Made by a program: the position numbers and the translations under genes. From Eutreptiella sp. 'Long Island Sound 2002' (taxonomy: Eukaryota; Euglenozoa; Euglenophyceae; Eutreptiales; Eutreptiaceae): a stretch of DNA of 64,000 bases. The stretch spans positions 125,991,708-126,055,707 of the forward strand of contig OZ038381.1 in the NCBI GenBank assembly GCA_964036045.1. The letters are read 5' to 3'. The notes beneath the pieces are model-generated. The model did no database searches. It saw only the letters and a list, made by a program, of their open reading frames with translations, and had not been told where the DNA came from. The first letter of the stretch is position 1. Every line of letters starts with the position of its first letter. This document shows positions 1-8,680 of this stretch, one piece after another.

Positions 1-507
1 TTTTCTTGATCTGCAGCTGGTGCTGGTGGTGCAGCTGGTTCTGCAGCAGCTTCTGCCTTGTGTGCCTTGCGGGCTTCGCGCTCCTTCTGCTGCTGTTCCT
101 TCATCTTGCGCTTCTTCAGTGCCAGTGTCATGCCTTTGCAGTAAAGCTCAGCTTCTTTGGGAGTGCGAAACGCGATGCGAGCAGCAAGGTATTGACCTTC
201 CACGTTCCAGCTCTTGTCGGTTGCATCGTCGGAAGCCAATAGATAGTGCTCTTAGTCCGCTCCGCTTCAGCCACTAGTTCGTCAGATACTTTCGTTCCTC
301 TAGGTTCCTCTAGGCTCTAGGCTGCATTGCTCTTGCTGCATTCTCATCCGTCTCCAATGCTTGTAGTATTCCCAATGTTCGAGCGGGTGCACATCTCAGT
401 GAATTTAGGATGCCTCCTGCAGTGAGAACATGCTGAACCCCAAGGTCAGTACCAATATTGCCCACAACAAATCCAACTCCTACAGCTGAGCGCTCAACTG
501 CTTCAAC
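1..507 (-). pseudogene. Last visible exon, truncated by the window edge
   Basis: Starts after the acceptor CTTTCCTCAG at 508 and reads VEAVERSAVGVGF onward for about 65 residues. A tandem duplication of a CTAGAGGAAC-type unit near 300-320 introduces a stop. Skipping it restores a frame reading GTKVSDELVAEAERTKS. A further frame change near 240 gives a C-terminal part rich in K, R, E and Q (KKRKMKEQQQKEREARK), then an A/P-rich tail that is still open at position 1. This looks like a basic coiled-coil or nuclear-type tail. The true end lies outside the window. Confidence 0.45.
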
Positions 508-658
508 CTGAGGAAAGAGCAATGAACGAACGACATTTTTCGTACCGCTTCATCGTACGACGAATTGCTTTCTTCTTACGATGAATTATTCGTCTTACGA
601 TGAATTTTTCAGATGAATCGTCGCACGTTACGCGCGCACCTCTTCAAAGGGTGCCTAC
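508..658 (-). other. Phase-0 intron with palindromic repeat cluster I
   Basis: A 151-bp intron between GAG|GTAGGC and CTCAG|GTT. At 551-617 it carries TCGTACGA and two CTTACGATGAA units, variants of the motif found in the other introns of this gene. Confidence 0.55.
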
Positions 659-1490
659 CTCATATTGGCGCTGCTTTGTCGCATTGTCCTGGAGTCCAGC
701 AGTCACGGCTGCCATCAGCGTCGCGCTCCAATTTGGTGCTGCTGCTACTGGTGATGGAGGCTCACCTGGTTCTTGTAATGGTGCAGATGTCGATCTCGTA
801 GCAGGTGGTGGCGCAGATGATACTGGAGGTCTCCCTTTCTGCTTGCCCTCAGGGATAGGAATATTCCAAACGTCAGGTGCGGGGGTGCTGGAAAACCATA
901 GCATCCAATCCCCCCGCTTCAGCATGAAGCTCAACAACTCCATGCACTTTCAAGATGACTCCCAAAAATTCGAGCAGGGCGGTTGGAGGCACCGGAGGCT
1001 GACGGGGTGGATTTTTTCTCTGCTTTTCAGTCAATGGGACACCAAAAGGTTGTTGGCCAGCCAGCTGATTTGCTGTAACCCAGGCATCCAGGCTCATGCT
1101 CTGGTGCTGCCTCGTAAGCTTGTTTCGACAACGACCAAAAACATGATTGAGTGTCACGTGCACCATGGTAGGGTCAGTGCAAATGGGAGTCGAGGGCCCA
1201 GGAATATCAACATCATCCTCCAGGCACTTCAATAACATTGGGTTCACGTGGCGTTGCCCCAGGACCACCTTCTCATGGCTGGATAGCTTGTAGCCAGACA
1301 TTTCAGAAAGGGGGCTGCTAAGTGCACTGCGTGGGCGGTCCGTGGCACTGAGGTCAAGTTGTCGCACAGGGTCCTGAGCCAATTGTGTTGGTGTGTGAAC
1401 CAATTGATCTGCAGCTGGCAGCTCCTTTCTTGGAGTCACCGTGGCTCCCGGAGCTTGTTTCTGAGCCTGAGGTGGCAGAAATGGCGTTGT
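659..1490 (-). pseudogene. Exon 3 of the decayed gene
   Basis: Starts after the acceptor TTTTTTTCAG (1491) and ends at the donor GAG|GTAGGC (659/658). The first 200 residues are open, with low-complexity P/Q-rich starts and motifs SSHEKVVLGQRHVN and HHVFGRCRNKL-like basic stretches. The frame changes around 880-945 to a P/S-rich tail ending KQRQYE at the donor. The flanking introns are both in phase 0, which supports the overall exon assignment despite the internal frameshift. Confidence 0.45.
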
Positions 1491-1708
1491 CTGAAAAAAA
1501 TACATTTTCTTTCCGGTTTTGCAACTTTTTCTGCTTTTTCTGAATTTTTTCTTCGTACGACAAATTCTCCTTCTTACGATGAATATTTTCTTCTTAAGAA
1601 GAAGTTTTAAGATGAATTTTCCCAACGAAAAAGATTTCGAAACTTTTTTTTGAAAAAGTTATTGTTCTTATTATTATTGTTAGTATCATCATTATTTTCA
1701 CAGCATAC
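1491..1708 (-). other. Phase-0 intron with palindromic repeat cluster II
   Basis: A 218-bp AT-rich intron, GAG|GTATGC to TTTTTTTCAG|ACA. At 1552-1615 it carries TCGTACGA, CTTACGATGAA, CTTCTTAAGAAG and TTAAGATGAA units. Confidence 0.6.
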
Positions 1709-2740
1709 CTCTTTCCACTTCTTGAACTCCAGAAATTCTTTGAAATCTTGGTCCATTTGGCATCTGTATTGAGCGATCCAGTGATGCCAGACGTGATGTG
1801 CAGGGTCGTGGCACGCCATGGGCTTCCAGATGTGCATGACTCAATGGAAAAATATGCAGAATGGTCTGTCTTAGTGCAAAGGCTTCGCCCAATCCATATT
1901 ATGTTGCAGAACCAGCCCCTCTGCTGCTGTGCTGGAGGCATATTCCCTTCATAATTGCATTCATGGTTTCTGTCAGGTCGTTTGAGAACATCGCCACACC
2001 GACTCCCAAGTTGCGACATTCGCTGATGATGGTTTTCATGTCATGGATGAGGATGTACAGATACGATGATTTGGAATGGGGAACACAATGCAACTGGAAG
2101 TTGCGTGCCGCTAGCTCCATCCGATCTTCCAAGCCGTCAACCGGGGGCCCAGAGTGATACATTTCGCGCAGTACTTCACCCAGCTGCCGCACAGCCTCAT
2201 CTGCTGCAGATCTGTGAATCCTCAACATGTGTGACACTGTATCCCAAGCGCAAAGCAGACGCTGGACTTCCTGGCCATCTGGTGCAGACTCCTTGTGCAA
2301 CCCTCTCCATTGGATGTTGGCAGCCTTGAACGTCGCTTTCAGCAGCCGCACCCTGTTGTTGGGCAAGTCCAGTGCAACGTTGCGTGTAAAGGATAAGATC
2401 AGCTTACCACAGATCATCATGATGTGTAGAATACAAGGGAAAAATGATGATCTATCAGTGTCAAACATGGGTTCATATTTGACTCCTCTTCCAGCCTGTA
2501 CAACAGGCAGTTTGCCTCTGCATTGTGTGTTCTCCTCAGGTGTTCTCTGCTTTCCATCCCAATGAATTCTTGGTGCACATCAGACCAAATACCACCGGAG
2601 AATAGGGAAGGAACCATCCAAGTTGTACTGAGTCCGAGGATACCACAGAGAAACGGTAGGTCCCCACCAAACTTGCAGGTACCCGGCACCATGCCACACC
2701 GCAGAGAAATGCAACCAGTCGTCAAGATTTGCTGAATGGC
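1709..2740 (-). pseudogene. Exon 2 of the decayed gene, frameshifted
   Basis: Begins after the acceptor CTTCCCTGCAG at 2741 and ends at the donor GAG|GTATGC (1709/1708). The first part reads CKFGGDLPFLCGILGL. The frame then changes around 2560-2640, with a TGA in the replacement frame, to read a stretch ending VKYEPMFDTDRSSFF and continuing through SNDLTETMNAIMKG. A TAA near 1893 and another frame change lead to the segment ending EFLEFKKWKE at the donor. Two indels and at least three stops make this copy non-functional, or it contains small introns I could not define. Confidence 0.45.
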
Positions 2741-2856
2741 CTGCAGGGAAGAGAGAATTTTTTCTTCTTCAATTTCCCTCTTACGATGAAACATTCATCT
2801 TACGATGAAAAATTCATCTTACGATGAAACATTAAGAAGAATGCAGCGCAGCACAC
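2741..2856 (-). other. Phase-0 intron with palindromic repeat cluster III
   Basis: A 116-bp intron from GAG|GTGTGC to CCCTGCAG|GCC. At 2782-2831 it holds three CTTACGATGAAA units about 17 bp apart, two of them preceded by ATTCAT so that each is close to a full TTCATCTTACGATGAA palindrome. Confidence 0.6.
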
Positions 2857-3559
2857 CTCCATATTCGTTTTCCACAGAATCTTCAGGTCCTCCATGTCCT
2901 TGTTGCTTGCATGGGCCAGTGAAATCACCCACATGTGGCTGGTTGTCCTTGCATGGCGACCATAGTCCATGAGGGACACAATCAATTGCCTCCAACTACA
3001 TCCCGCAACCGGATAACCATCGCCTCGCATAATCAATGTGATACCATCCTGCGGGTCTGCAACAGTGTCCCAGATAGCATCCTGGGACTGCACATATTCC
3101 AACCATTCTTCGAGTGGCCAGAAAATTGAGACGGTGTTGTTGTACCATGTAGGTGACTCCAATGCACAAAGGCTTTGGAGACTTTTCCATGAGTCCTCCA
3201 CAGTCCGTCGACCCGGAAACAAATTGGGAACACGAACCCCGGTGGCATTGAAGTAGGCCTGCTGCTTGGCACTTGCAAAGGACAAGAGGTGCCTGTATTT
3301 TGCCCCGGGGAGGCCAAGTGCCACAATCAAGCACAGAGCTTGTATAGGACTACACCAGTGTTTTGCGAAATCGTGCAGCTCAACATTTTTTGCGGTAAGT
3401 TGCATTTTCTTGTAGATTTGGTGGAATAGGGAGCGACCAAGAGTAGAAGCATCAAAGAAAGCCGCTAGTAACGTGGCAGCATTGTCACCATAAGCTGCGT
3501 ATTGATGTGTTATCTTCTGGATTGCTGTTTGTAGTTGTTGAATTACGGTTTCCATCGCT
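2857..3559 (-). pseudogene. Exon 1 of the decayed gene
   Basis: An acceptor (long T run then TTCAG) lies at 3560-3580, and the exon opens with AGCG-ATG at 3555, which I take as the earliest supported start. About 230 residues are open and end at a consensus donor (GAG|GTGTGC at 2857/2856). Readable motifs are AMETVIQQLQ, a YVQSQDAIWDTV segment and ITLIMRGDGYPVAG followed by a stretch rich in H, R and T. The GDG box followed by a predicted core resembles a DDE-like first strand, but I cannot confirm catalysis. Reading upstream of 3559 stays open to 3627, but that sequence is intron-like. Confidence 0.55.
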
Positions 3560-3627
3560 CTGAAAAAAACAGACAAACAAAAGGCGGATGTGCCCAACAA
3601 TAGGGGGTGGATTTTTGATTTGGCCAA

Positions 3628-3776
3628 ATCCTAATGGTTAATCCAGCAATCCATCAACTTCATAGCTGCAATGATTAATGTAAATGTTTACAACTGCAAA
3701 GGTGCAAAGAGTCCCCAGAACTGTAAAACTACAAAAAGGTGTAGGCAAAAAGGTGGAAAACAAAAAAAATAGTTCA
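3628..3776. other. AT-rich spacer upstream of exon 1
   Basis: Non-coding. Minus-strand reading shows several pyrimidine-tract/AG acceptor-like sites and a short ATGAAGTTGATGG stretch. No exon can be assigned with confidence. Confidence 0.3.
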
Positions 3777-3862
3777 GCAGATTATTCTTCTTATTTTTCT
3801 TCTTACTTTTCATCTTAAGATGAATGTTTCATCTTAAGAAGATAAATTTCTTAAGATGAAAC
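3777..3862 (-). repeat. Palindromic repeat cluster IV upstream of exon 1
   Basis: Contains the perfect palindrome TTCATCTTAAGATGAA plus TTTCATCTTAAGAAG and TTCTTAAGATGAAA. It lies upstream of the exon-1 acceptor at 3560, so it is probably in a fourth intron whose donor I could not place. It is also exactly where the A1 retroelement sequence ends, so it may mark the insertion boundary of this gene copy into A1. Confidence 0.45.
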
Positions 3863-3863
3863 T

Positions 3864-4394
3864 AGGGACCAAGTGGGCGTGCGGCGCTTGGTCTAGGACT
3901 TCCCCCAATAGTTGATTCTCCTCAGTTTTGGAGGCAGCCATCATGTTTGACGGCTCCTCCTTCGATACTCTCAGGTAGCTCGAGGTGTGCTCCGACTCCT
4001 CCAGTGGCACTGACTCTCTGCCATTGCCGTGGTCCACGTAGAGGAGGTAGGGCGCTTGCAGCGTCAGGGATTGTATCTGGGAGTGCTGCACGAAGAAGTC
4101 AGTCCCCAATACAAAATCGAAGGCCTCAGTGTCCATCACATAGAACCGATGGGCGATAGATCGGGAGCCCATTGGTACCTCCACTTCACAGTCCCCGCAG
4201 CTGTGCACCACATGTCCATCCCCCGTTCGTATAGCCGCGGTGGGCATGGTGTTCGTCAGTGTCCCACATGGTAAAATTTTCTTGGCCACTATAGATATGG
4301 TGGCTCCAGTATCCAGTACCCCTAGGTATTCACGTCCCCCTACCCGGATACGTACCCAGAACACCAGGTCCAGGACCCCAGAGGAGCGTCCCGG
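3864..4394 (-). pseudogene. Element A1: retropepsin (aspartic protease) domain
   Basis: Matures Gag and Pol in LTR retroelements. The sequence reads FWVRIRVGG, then GVLDTGATISIV with the catalytic D-T-G, and later FVLGTDFF, the conserved second half of a retropepsin. It is in the same frame as the upstream gag and is separated only by a TGA at 4397-4395. It is followed by the linker SKTEENQLLGEVLDQ, which matches SKTEDYRLLGDVLDQ in element A2; after that A1 stops matching (about 3890) and runs into palindromic cluster IV. The DAM-like, RT and integrase domains are missing, so A1 is a 5' half element. Confidence 0.8.
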
Positions 4395-4397
4395 TCA

Positions 4398-6819
4398 GAA
4401 CTCCACGGGACAGGTCACCTCGAACCCCTTGTTCCGCAATTTGTGGCCCATCCTCATGAAACGGCTTCTCTTCTTGGCGTTGCGGTCATCACCACCTTCA
4501 TGCTCACGCTTGGCCCCTTGCTCTGGCTGGGCCCGTGTCTGCGAGCGTGTGGTAGGACCAGACTGCCCTCCAGAGGGCTCGGAGTTCCCCCCTGGAGTAG
4601 GGTTGGGGTTGCCTCCGTTCTTGTCCTGGTTCTTGTAGTCCTTGTCTGGCTGACGATTAGCGCCTCCTCCTCGTCCACCTTGGTTCTTGTCTTGGCCTTT
4701 CCCACGGCTTTTCGACTTGCCCTTGCCGGAGTCGTTGCTGTTGCCCTTGCCACCGCCCTTGCCAGAGTGTTTGCCAGGATCTTCGCCCTTCACCTTCGCC
4801 GACAGGTGCTGCTTGTGGTAGCACTCATCCTCGTAGTGCTTCCTCTTGCAACAGAAGGCACAGGTGATGGTGCACCTGTAATGATCCGGCATCTTAGGCT
4901 TGGCGCCGGTGTTGGTCTCCTTCTTCTTCCCCTAGACCAAGAAGCAATCGCGCTCATCGCAGTCGGGGGCGTGCTGCAGGTGACCATGCTCATCTCTGCC
5001 GTCACACCAGAAGATCTCCTGGACATTGCCCATGATACGGGCGTGCTTGGGGGTGGTCCCCTATCCGGGTCTGGGTCCCTGATACCCTTTGCCATGGCTC
5101 CCAGAGCCTCCTCCTCCAGGACAGTAGGCGTTCGGGTGCTGCTCGCTTTCTTTCTCCAGCGCCAGCTCCATAAGTAGCACAGATCAATCCTCGTAGTTGA
5201 GGGCTCTCGCCTTGTGCTCTGCCGTTGACCGGCACTCGTCCCAAAGCTCCCGAGGGAGCTTAGCCACCAACCAGAAGAGCAGCTTGTCGCTGCCGTAGGA
5301 ACCAGGCGTCAGTCGTCCCACCAAGTGGTCCGAGTCAGCCAGTAGCTCGGATATCCTGGCTGGTTTGGGGTTGTTGGGTAGCACGGCCAGGGTCTGGATC
5401 TCGGCCCTGATGAAGAGGTCGGTTTCCTAGGTAGGGTACTGCCTCTCCAAGGTGACCAACACGTCGGCGAAGATGGCTGATGTCGTCACGATCTGCTTGA
5501 CCTGCTTCTCTAGGTACTTGGTCTTGCAGCACTGCAGGAGCAGATCGGACTTGACTCGCGCACTAGCATGGGTTTGGCCGGTCATTCGGAGGAACCCGCC
5601 AAAATTCTCAGCGAACTCGCTGAGATCCTTGCCTGTGAACCCAGGCAAGTTCACCACACCTTTGAAGGTGGTGATTGCCTTAGCCTCCTGAGACCTGCGT
5701 CCCTCAGGGCGCTTGGTCTTCCTCTTCTTCTTCTTCTTCCGCCCACTCGGGTTCTCGCTGTCCTCAGGGTCGTCGTCCTCCGAGGGCCAAGCAGAAGTCA
5801 TGGACGGCGGCTCATCGTCAGAGGGGTCTCCGCCTAGGTCACTAGAGCCGTAGGGCTCCACGTCTACCATTGCCCTCAGGGCTGTCAGCCCCAGCCGGTC
5901 TAGCTCGGCTCTCGTGGAAATCTCCACGTGGCTCTAGGGAGGCTTGGCCGTTCTTGGTATGAAAGGGCTTCTCAGTATCACAGCAGGGGTCGGCATCGGT
6001 CGGCTCCTCAGGCCTCCCAGGGTGTTTGCCAACCCCGCCACCAAGTGATTGGCTTGTACTCGGTGGGGTGAAACTCCAAAGATGATAGGTTCAGAGGTGG
6101 CTCCTCGGAGGGCTCCTTTAATCTCCGACCGCGGCAGGGACCTGTTGGAGGATCTTCTGTATCCTCTACTCCTGCTCCCCCATGACTCAGGGCCTCTCTT
6201 CAGCCCACTCAGGGTTGCATACCCAGGTACATCCACATATGCTCCCGTAGCGGGTAGAGGATGGTGATAATCCGCCGCATACCAGCGCGGCGCAGAACTG
6301 GAGGCCACTGGCTCACTGGCAGTAGTTGCCTCTGGAAGCGCAGTGGTGGATGGGTCAACACCATAGGCAGGGTAGGTAGGCATGCCAGTAAAGCCTGTGC
6401 CCTCAGCCATAGGCGGGGTGGATATGGGTGTGGATGTTGCAGCAGCTCGGTCTGGAGTTGGGAGTGTGGTGGTTGTGGGAGAGGGTGATGCGTGGAGGCC
6501 AGAGGCGCTTGGTGCACCCTCGAGAGTTGACTCGCTCATCGAGTCGTGCCCATGATCCACTCCTTCGTCTGCAATGCTTTCCCCTGCATCCTTCTCTCTC
6601 TCCCTCTTTCTCTTCACATGGGTTGGTGTTCACCTCCTCGACTGACAGGGCCCTGAAGGCCGATCGCAGTCCCTCCAGCAAGTCATCAGCCACATCTACT
6701 GGCCCATGTAAGGGCACCGAAGGTACAGCGTCAGGTCGAGGTCCAGGCTCCACAGGCGCTGGCATTGCTGGTCCCTCAGGCGCCGTCCTCGCGTCGGTGT
6801 CCTCCTTCTTTGTGTTCAT
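4398..6819 (-). pseudogene. Element A1: Gag polyprotein with CCHC zinc knuckle
   Basis: Capsid/nucleocapsid protein of a Ty3/Gypsy element. ATG at 6819 starts an acidic, proline-rich N-terminus. A one-base frame change near 6620 leads into a long frame that continues to the protease. Order: S/T/P-rich region, a KKKKKRKTKRP basic patch (about 5740-5700), a capsid-like stretch (VNLPGFTGKDLSEFAENFGG) and, at the C-terminus, a CCHC knuckle followed by a G/K/N/D-rich RNA-binding tail. In-frame stops lie at 5936 TAG, 5429 TAG, 5186 TGA, 5063 TAG, 4934 TAG and 4397 TGA. All are TAG or TGA, as expected from C-to-T decay of CAG and CGA. The element is dead. Confidence 0.75.
4821..4862 (-). other. CCHC zinc knuckle of A1 Gag
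   Basis: CAFCCKRKHYEDEC fits C-X2-C-X4-H-X4-C exactly. This is the nucleocapsid RNA-binding knuckle of LTR retroelements. Confidence 0.85.
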
Positions 6820-6980
6820 ACTCTTCTTCGCCCTTCCTGCTTAGGACAGTCCTCGGCGCGCTGCATGTCAGCACGGGGTTGCTGCTGGCACGCAGAGACT
6901 GTCCCTTCTTGCTACCAGAAAGGTTTATAGTGTTTGCAGCACTGTGTTTTTGTTGTGCCTCTGCTGCTGCTTGCTGCTGG
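6820..6980 (-). other. A1 leader upstream of gag
   Basis: Non-coding stretch between the A1 gag start and the insertion site of the small LTR element. It resumes at 9445 on the far side. No LTR end or primer site was recognised. Confidence 0.35.
6977..6980. repeat. Left 4-bp target-site duplication (CTGG)
   Basis: CTGG immediately before the 5' LTR, matched by CTGG at 9441-9444 after the 3' LTR. Confidence 0.7.
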
Positions 6981-7740
6981 TGAAGCCGGTCCGTATGGAC
7001 ACTCCTCCTGGCTGTCGTTTGATAGTTTTTTCTGTCATATAAAGCAGATAAAGGTGCGTCGCGTTCGCAGGCGACAGAGCGCAACAAGTCGCGCTGCGCA
7101 TTATGACAGCTCAGCACAGTTTATAAAGAGGCTTTTTTTTCTACGAATTTTGGGTTGCCATTTTTTTAATTATAAAGTTCTCCAGCTTTGTATATTGCTG
7201 TGCTCGCAGGTGTTATCATGTGAGCTCCTGTGGAGGACCCTGCAAGGGTCGTAAGATTATTCGTGGCCGGCAAGGCCTTCGAAGATCCAGAGGACTGCCA
7301 AGAACGTGGGAACACGAGAATCAATGCTTGAGTTGCAGTATTTATCGTGTTCGGCGACGTGCAGGGCTTCGTTGATTGCAGGGGCAAGTTTGGTAGTTCG
7401 GAGGTAAATTTTATTATTATTTTTTACTGTCGAGCAAATCGTTGGAGACGGAGATGAAAGCAACAGGCAGGATCATAGGGTGTGACAGCGGCAAAGTTGG
7501 TACTGATACAAGACGAATTCAACCCAGGAGGTGTGACAACGGCAAAGCGATCGAGCTCAACCCAGGAGGTGTGATAACGTCAAGAAAGTCAGTCAAACCG
7601 GCCGAGTCAACCCAGGATCGGGTAAGAACACATCACCGTAACCAAAAGGGATCCACCGAAGACCGACCCCAGCAGTCAAAAGGGATCCGCCGAAGGTCAA
7701 TCAGCCAACCACAAGGGCCAGAGGGTCTGGCCCTGCTACA
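6981..7740 (+). repeat. 5' LTR of the non-autonomous element
   Basis: 760 bp, TG...CA. Carries a TATA-like CATATAAAG at 7036-7044. Its 3' part holds internal sub-repeats: CAACCCAGGAGGTGTGA twice, with a third shortened CAACCCAGGA, and AAAAGGGATCC(A/G)CCGAAG twice. Confidence 0.92.
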
Positions 7741-7858
7741 GAATAATCTTATTTGGCTCTGCCCACCTTGCAGGGTGTTCAGCAGGAGCCTATGAGCGAA
7801 GCCGGAGCGTCAGCGTTGAAGGAGTAGGTCGCTGACGAGCAACGAGCGGAGAGATTTG

Positions 7859-8389
7859 ATGAGCGATCAAGACTCCCCGCGCTCCGACGATGAAGATCGA
7901 ACACCGGTGTCACCGACAACTCACGCTGAGTCCCAGGGATGGTCGACATCGTCATATCGGGCGTGGATGGAGTCGGAAGAAGCTGCAGAGTATTTTGAAG
8001 CCGAAGACCGTTCCATACCCGCGTCCCAGGTATCGTGCAGTTCGTCGTACCGCGAGTGGATGAACTCAGCCGAGGGTTCAGAGTTTTTCCTGGAGGGCTC
8101 TCCATTGGGACTCGAAGAACCGACGCCGGAGAATTCCACGACCACGAACTCCGACGACAGCGACACGTCAAATGGATCCCGAGAAGCCAAGATCCACGCA
8201 GATCGACGTGCCGTGTCCAGCTACCCTCATTATGCCGGAGGGAACAACACCAGAACGCAGGTTCCCGCAAGTGAGCCAATATCGGCAGCGTGGCGGGGTT
8301 ACACGTCCTATACTGACGATGAGGAAGACAGCGACGACCAGTTTCCCTTCGTAATGGAAGTGCTGTCCTCGGGCATGAACCGATTGTAG
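7859..8389 (+). CDS. Acidic 176-aa protein of the non-autonomous LTR element
   Basis: The ATG at 7859 is the first in-frame methionine of this ORF after the 5' LTR; it starts MSDQDSPRSDDEDR and ends GMNRL at 8389. The protein is very rich in D, E and S and has two copies of a 31-residue unit: SYRAWMESEEAAEYF (about residues 32-46) and SYREWMNSAEGSEFF (about 63-77). A further acidic cluster (DDEEDSDD) lies near the C-terminus. No transmembrane segment, zinc motif or enzyme signature is visible, and I do not recognise a family. The paired aromatic/acidic motifs could be binding modules. Because the LTRs are nearly identical and the frame is intact, the ORF may be expressed. It could be a captured host fragment or an accessory protein. 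Confidence 0.6.
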   Translation: MSDQDSPRSDDEDRTPVSPTTHAESQGWSTSSYRAWMESEEAAEYFEAEDRSIPASQVSCSSSYREWMNSAEGSEFFLEGSPLGLEEPTPENSTTTNSDDSDTSNGSREAKIHADRRAVSSYPHYAGGNNTRTQVPASEPISAAWRGYTSYTDDEEDSDDQFPFVMEVLSSGMNRL

Positions 8390-8670
8390 TTTCGACAGCG
8401 ATCTTGGAAGCCGACATTTCTGCCATGAGTTGGCTATGTATTTTTTTGGTTTAATTTTATATTAAACTTGGGCCAACATGTGCAAGAGCAACCTTTCTGT
8501 CACTGTACATCCACCGCTCTGACTGTTTCGGTGTCGGGTCCGTTGTATGGACCACGCCAGCATTTTTGTTGTTTGTTTGCGTCGTCGATCGGCCGCTTAT
8601 ATCTTTTTATGTTTATTTGTTACTTGTCAGTCAGAGGAAGTTGGGTCGGATGTACTGTGAGTTCATTCCT
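8390..8670 (+). other. 3' untranslated region of the non-autonomous element
   Basis: AT-rich, with TTTAATTTTATATTAAA at 8451-8467. No ORF or motif of note. Confidence 0.6.
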
Positions 8671-8680
8671 GGAAGGGGGG
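8671..8680 (+). promoter_or_regulatory. Polypurine tract of the non-autonomous element
   Basis: GGAAGGGGGG directly before the 3' LTR; primes plus-strand DNA synthesis in LTR elements. Confidence 0.85.

Larger units (their letters stand above)
1..3559 (-). pseudogene. Decayed multi-exon gene, probable transposon-derived family
   Basis: At least four coding segments on the minus strand (3559-2857, 2740-1709, 1490-659, 507-1) are separated by short introns with GT donors and pyrimidine-tract/CAG acceptors. All three complete introns are in phase 0. The protein runs off the window at position 1. I do not recognise a named Pfam family. Motifs such as GGDLPFLCGILGL, FFPCILHIMM and SNDLTETMNAIMKG resemble, from memory, multi-copy uncharacterised proteins found in algae and cnidarians that behave like transposon products; this is inference. 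The copy is broken: frame changes near 2560-2640, 1890 and 880-945, in-frame stops near 2600, 1870 and 1838, and a small tandem duplication near 300-320 that creates a stop. It is therefore annotated as a pseudogene. Confidence 0.55.

Noticed and set aside
600-1235. 211-codon + strand frame
   Set aside because: Antisense to the spliced exon with good splice sites; crosses an intron.
7779-8426. 215-codon minus-strand frame in the small LTR element
   Set aside because: Shadow of the acidic ORF; basic S/R/P composition typical of an antisense frame.
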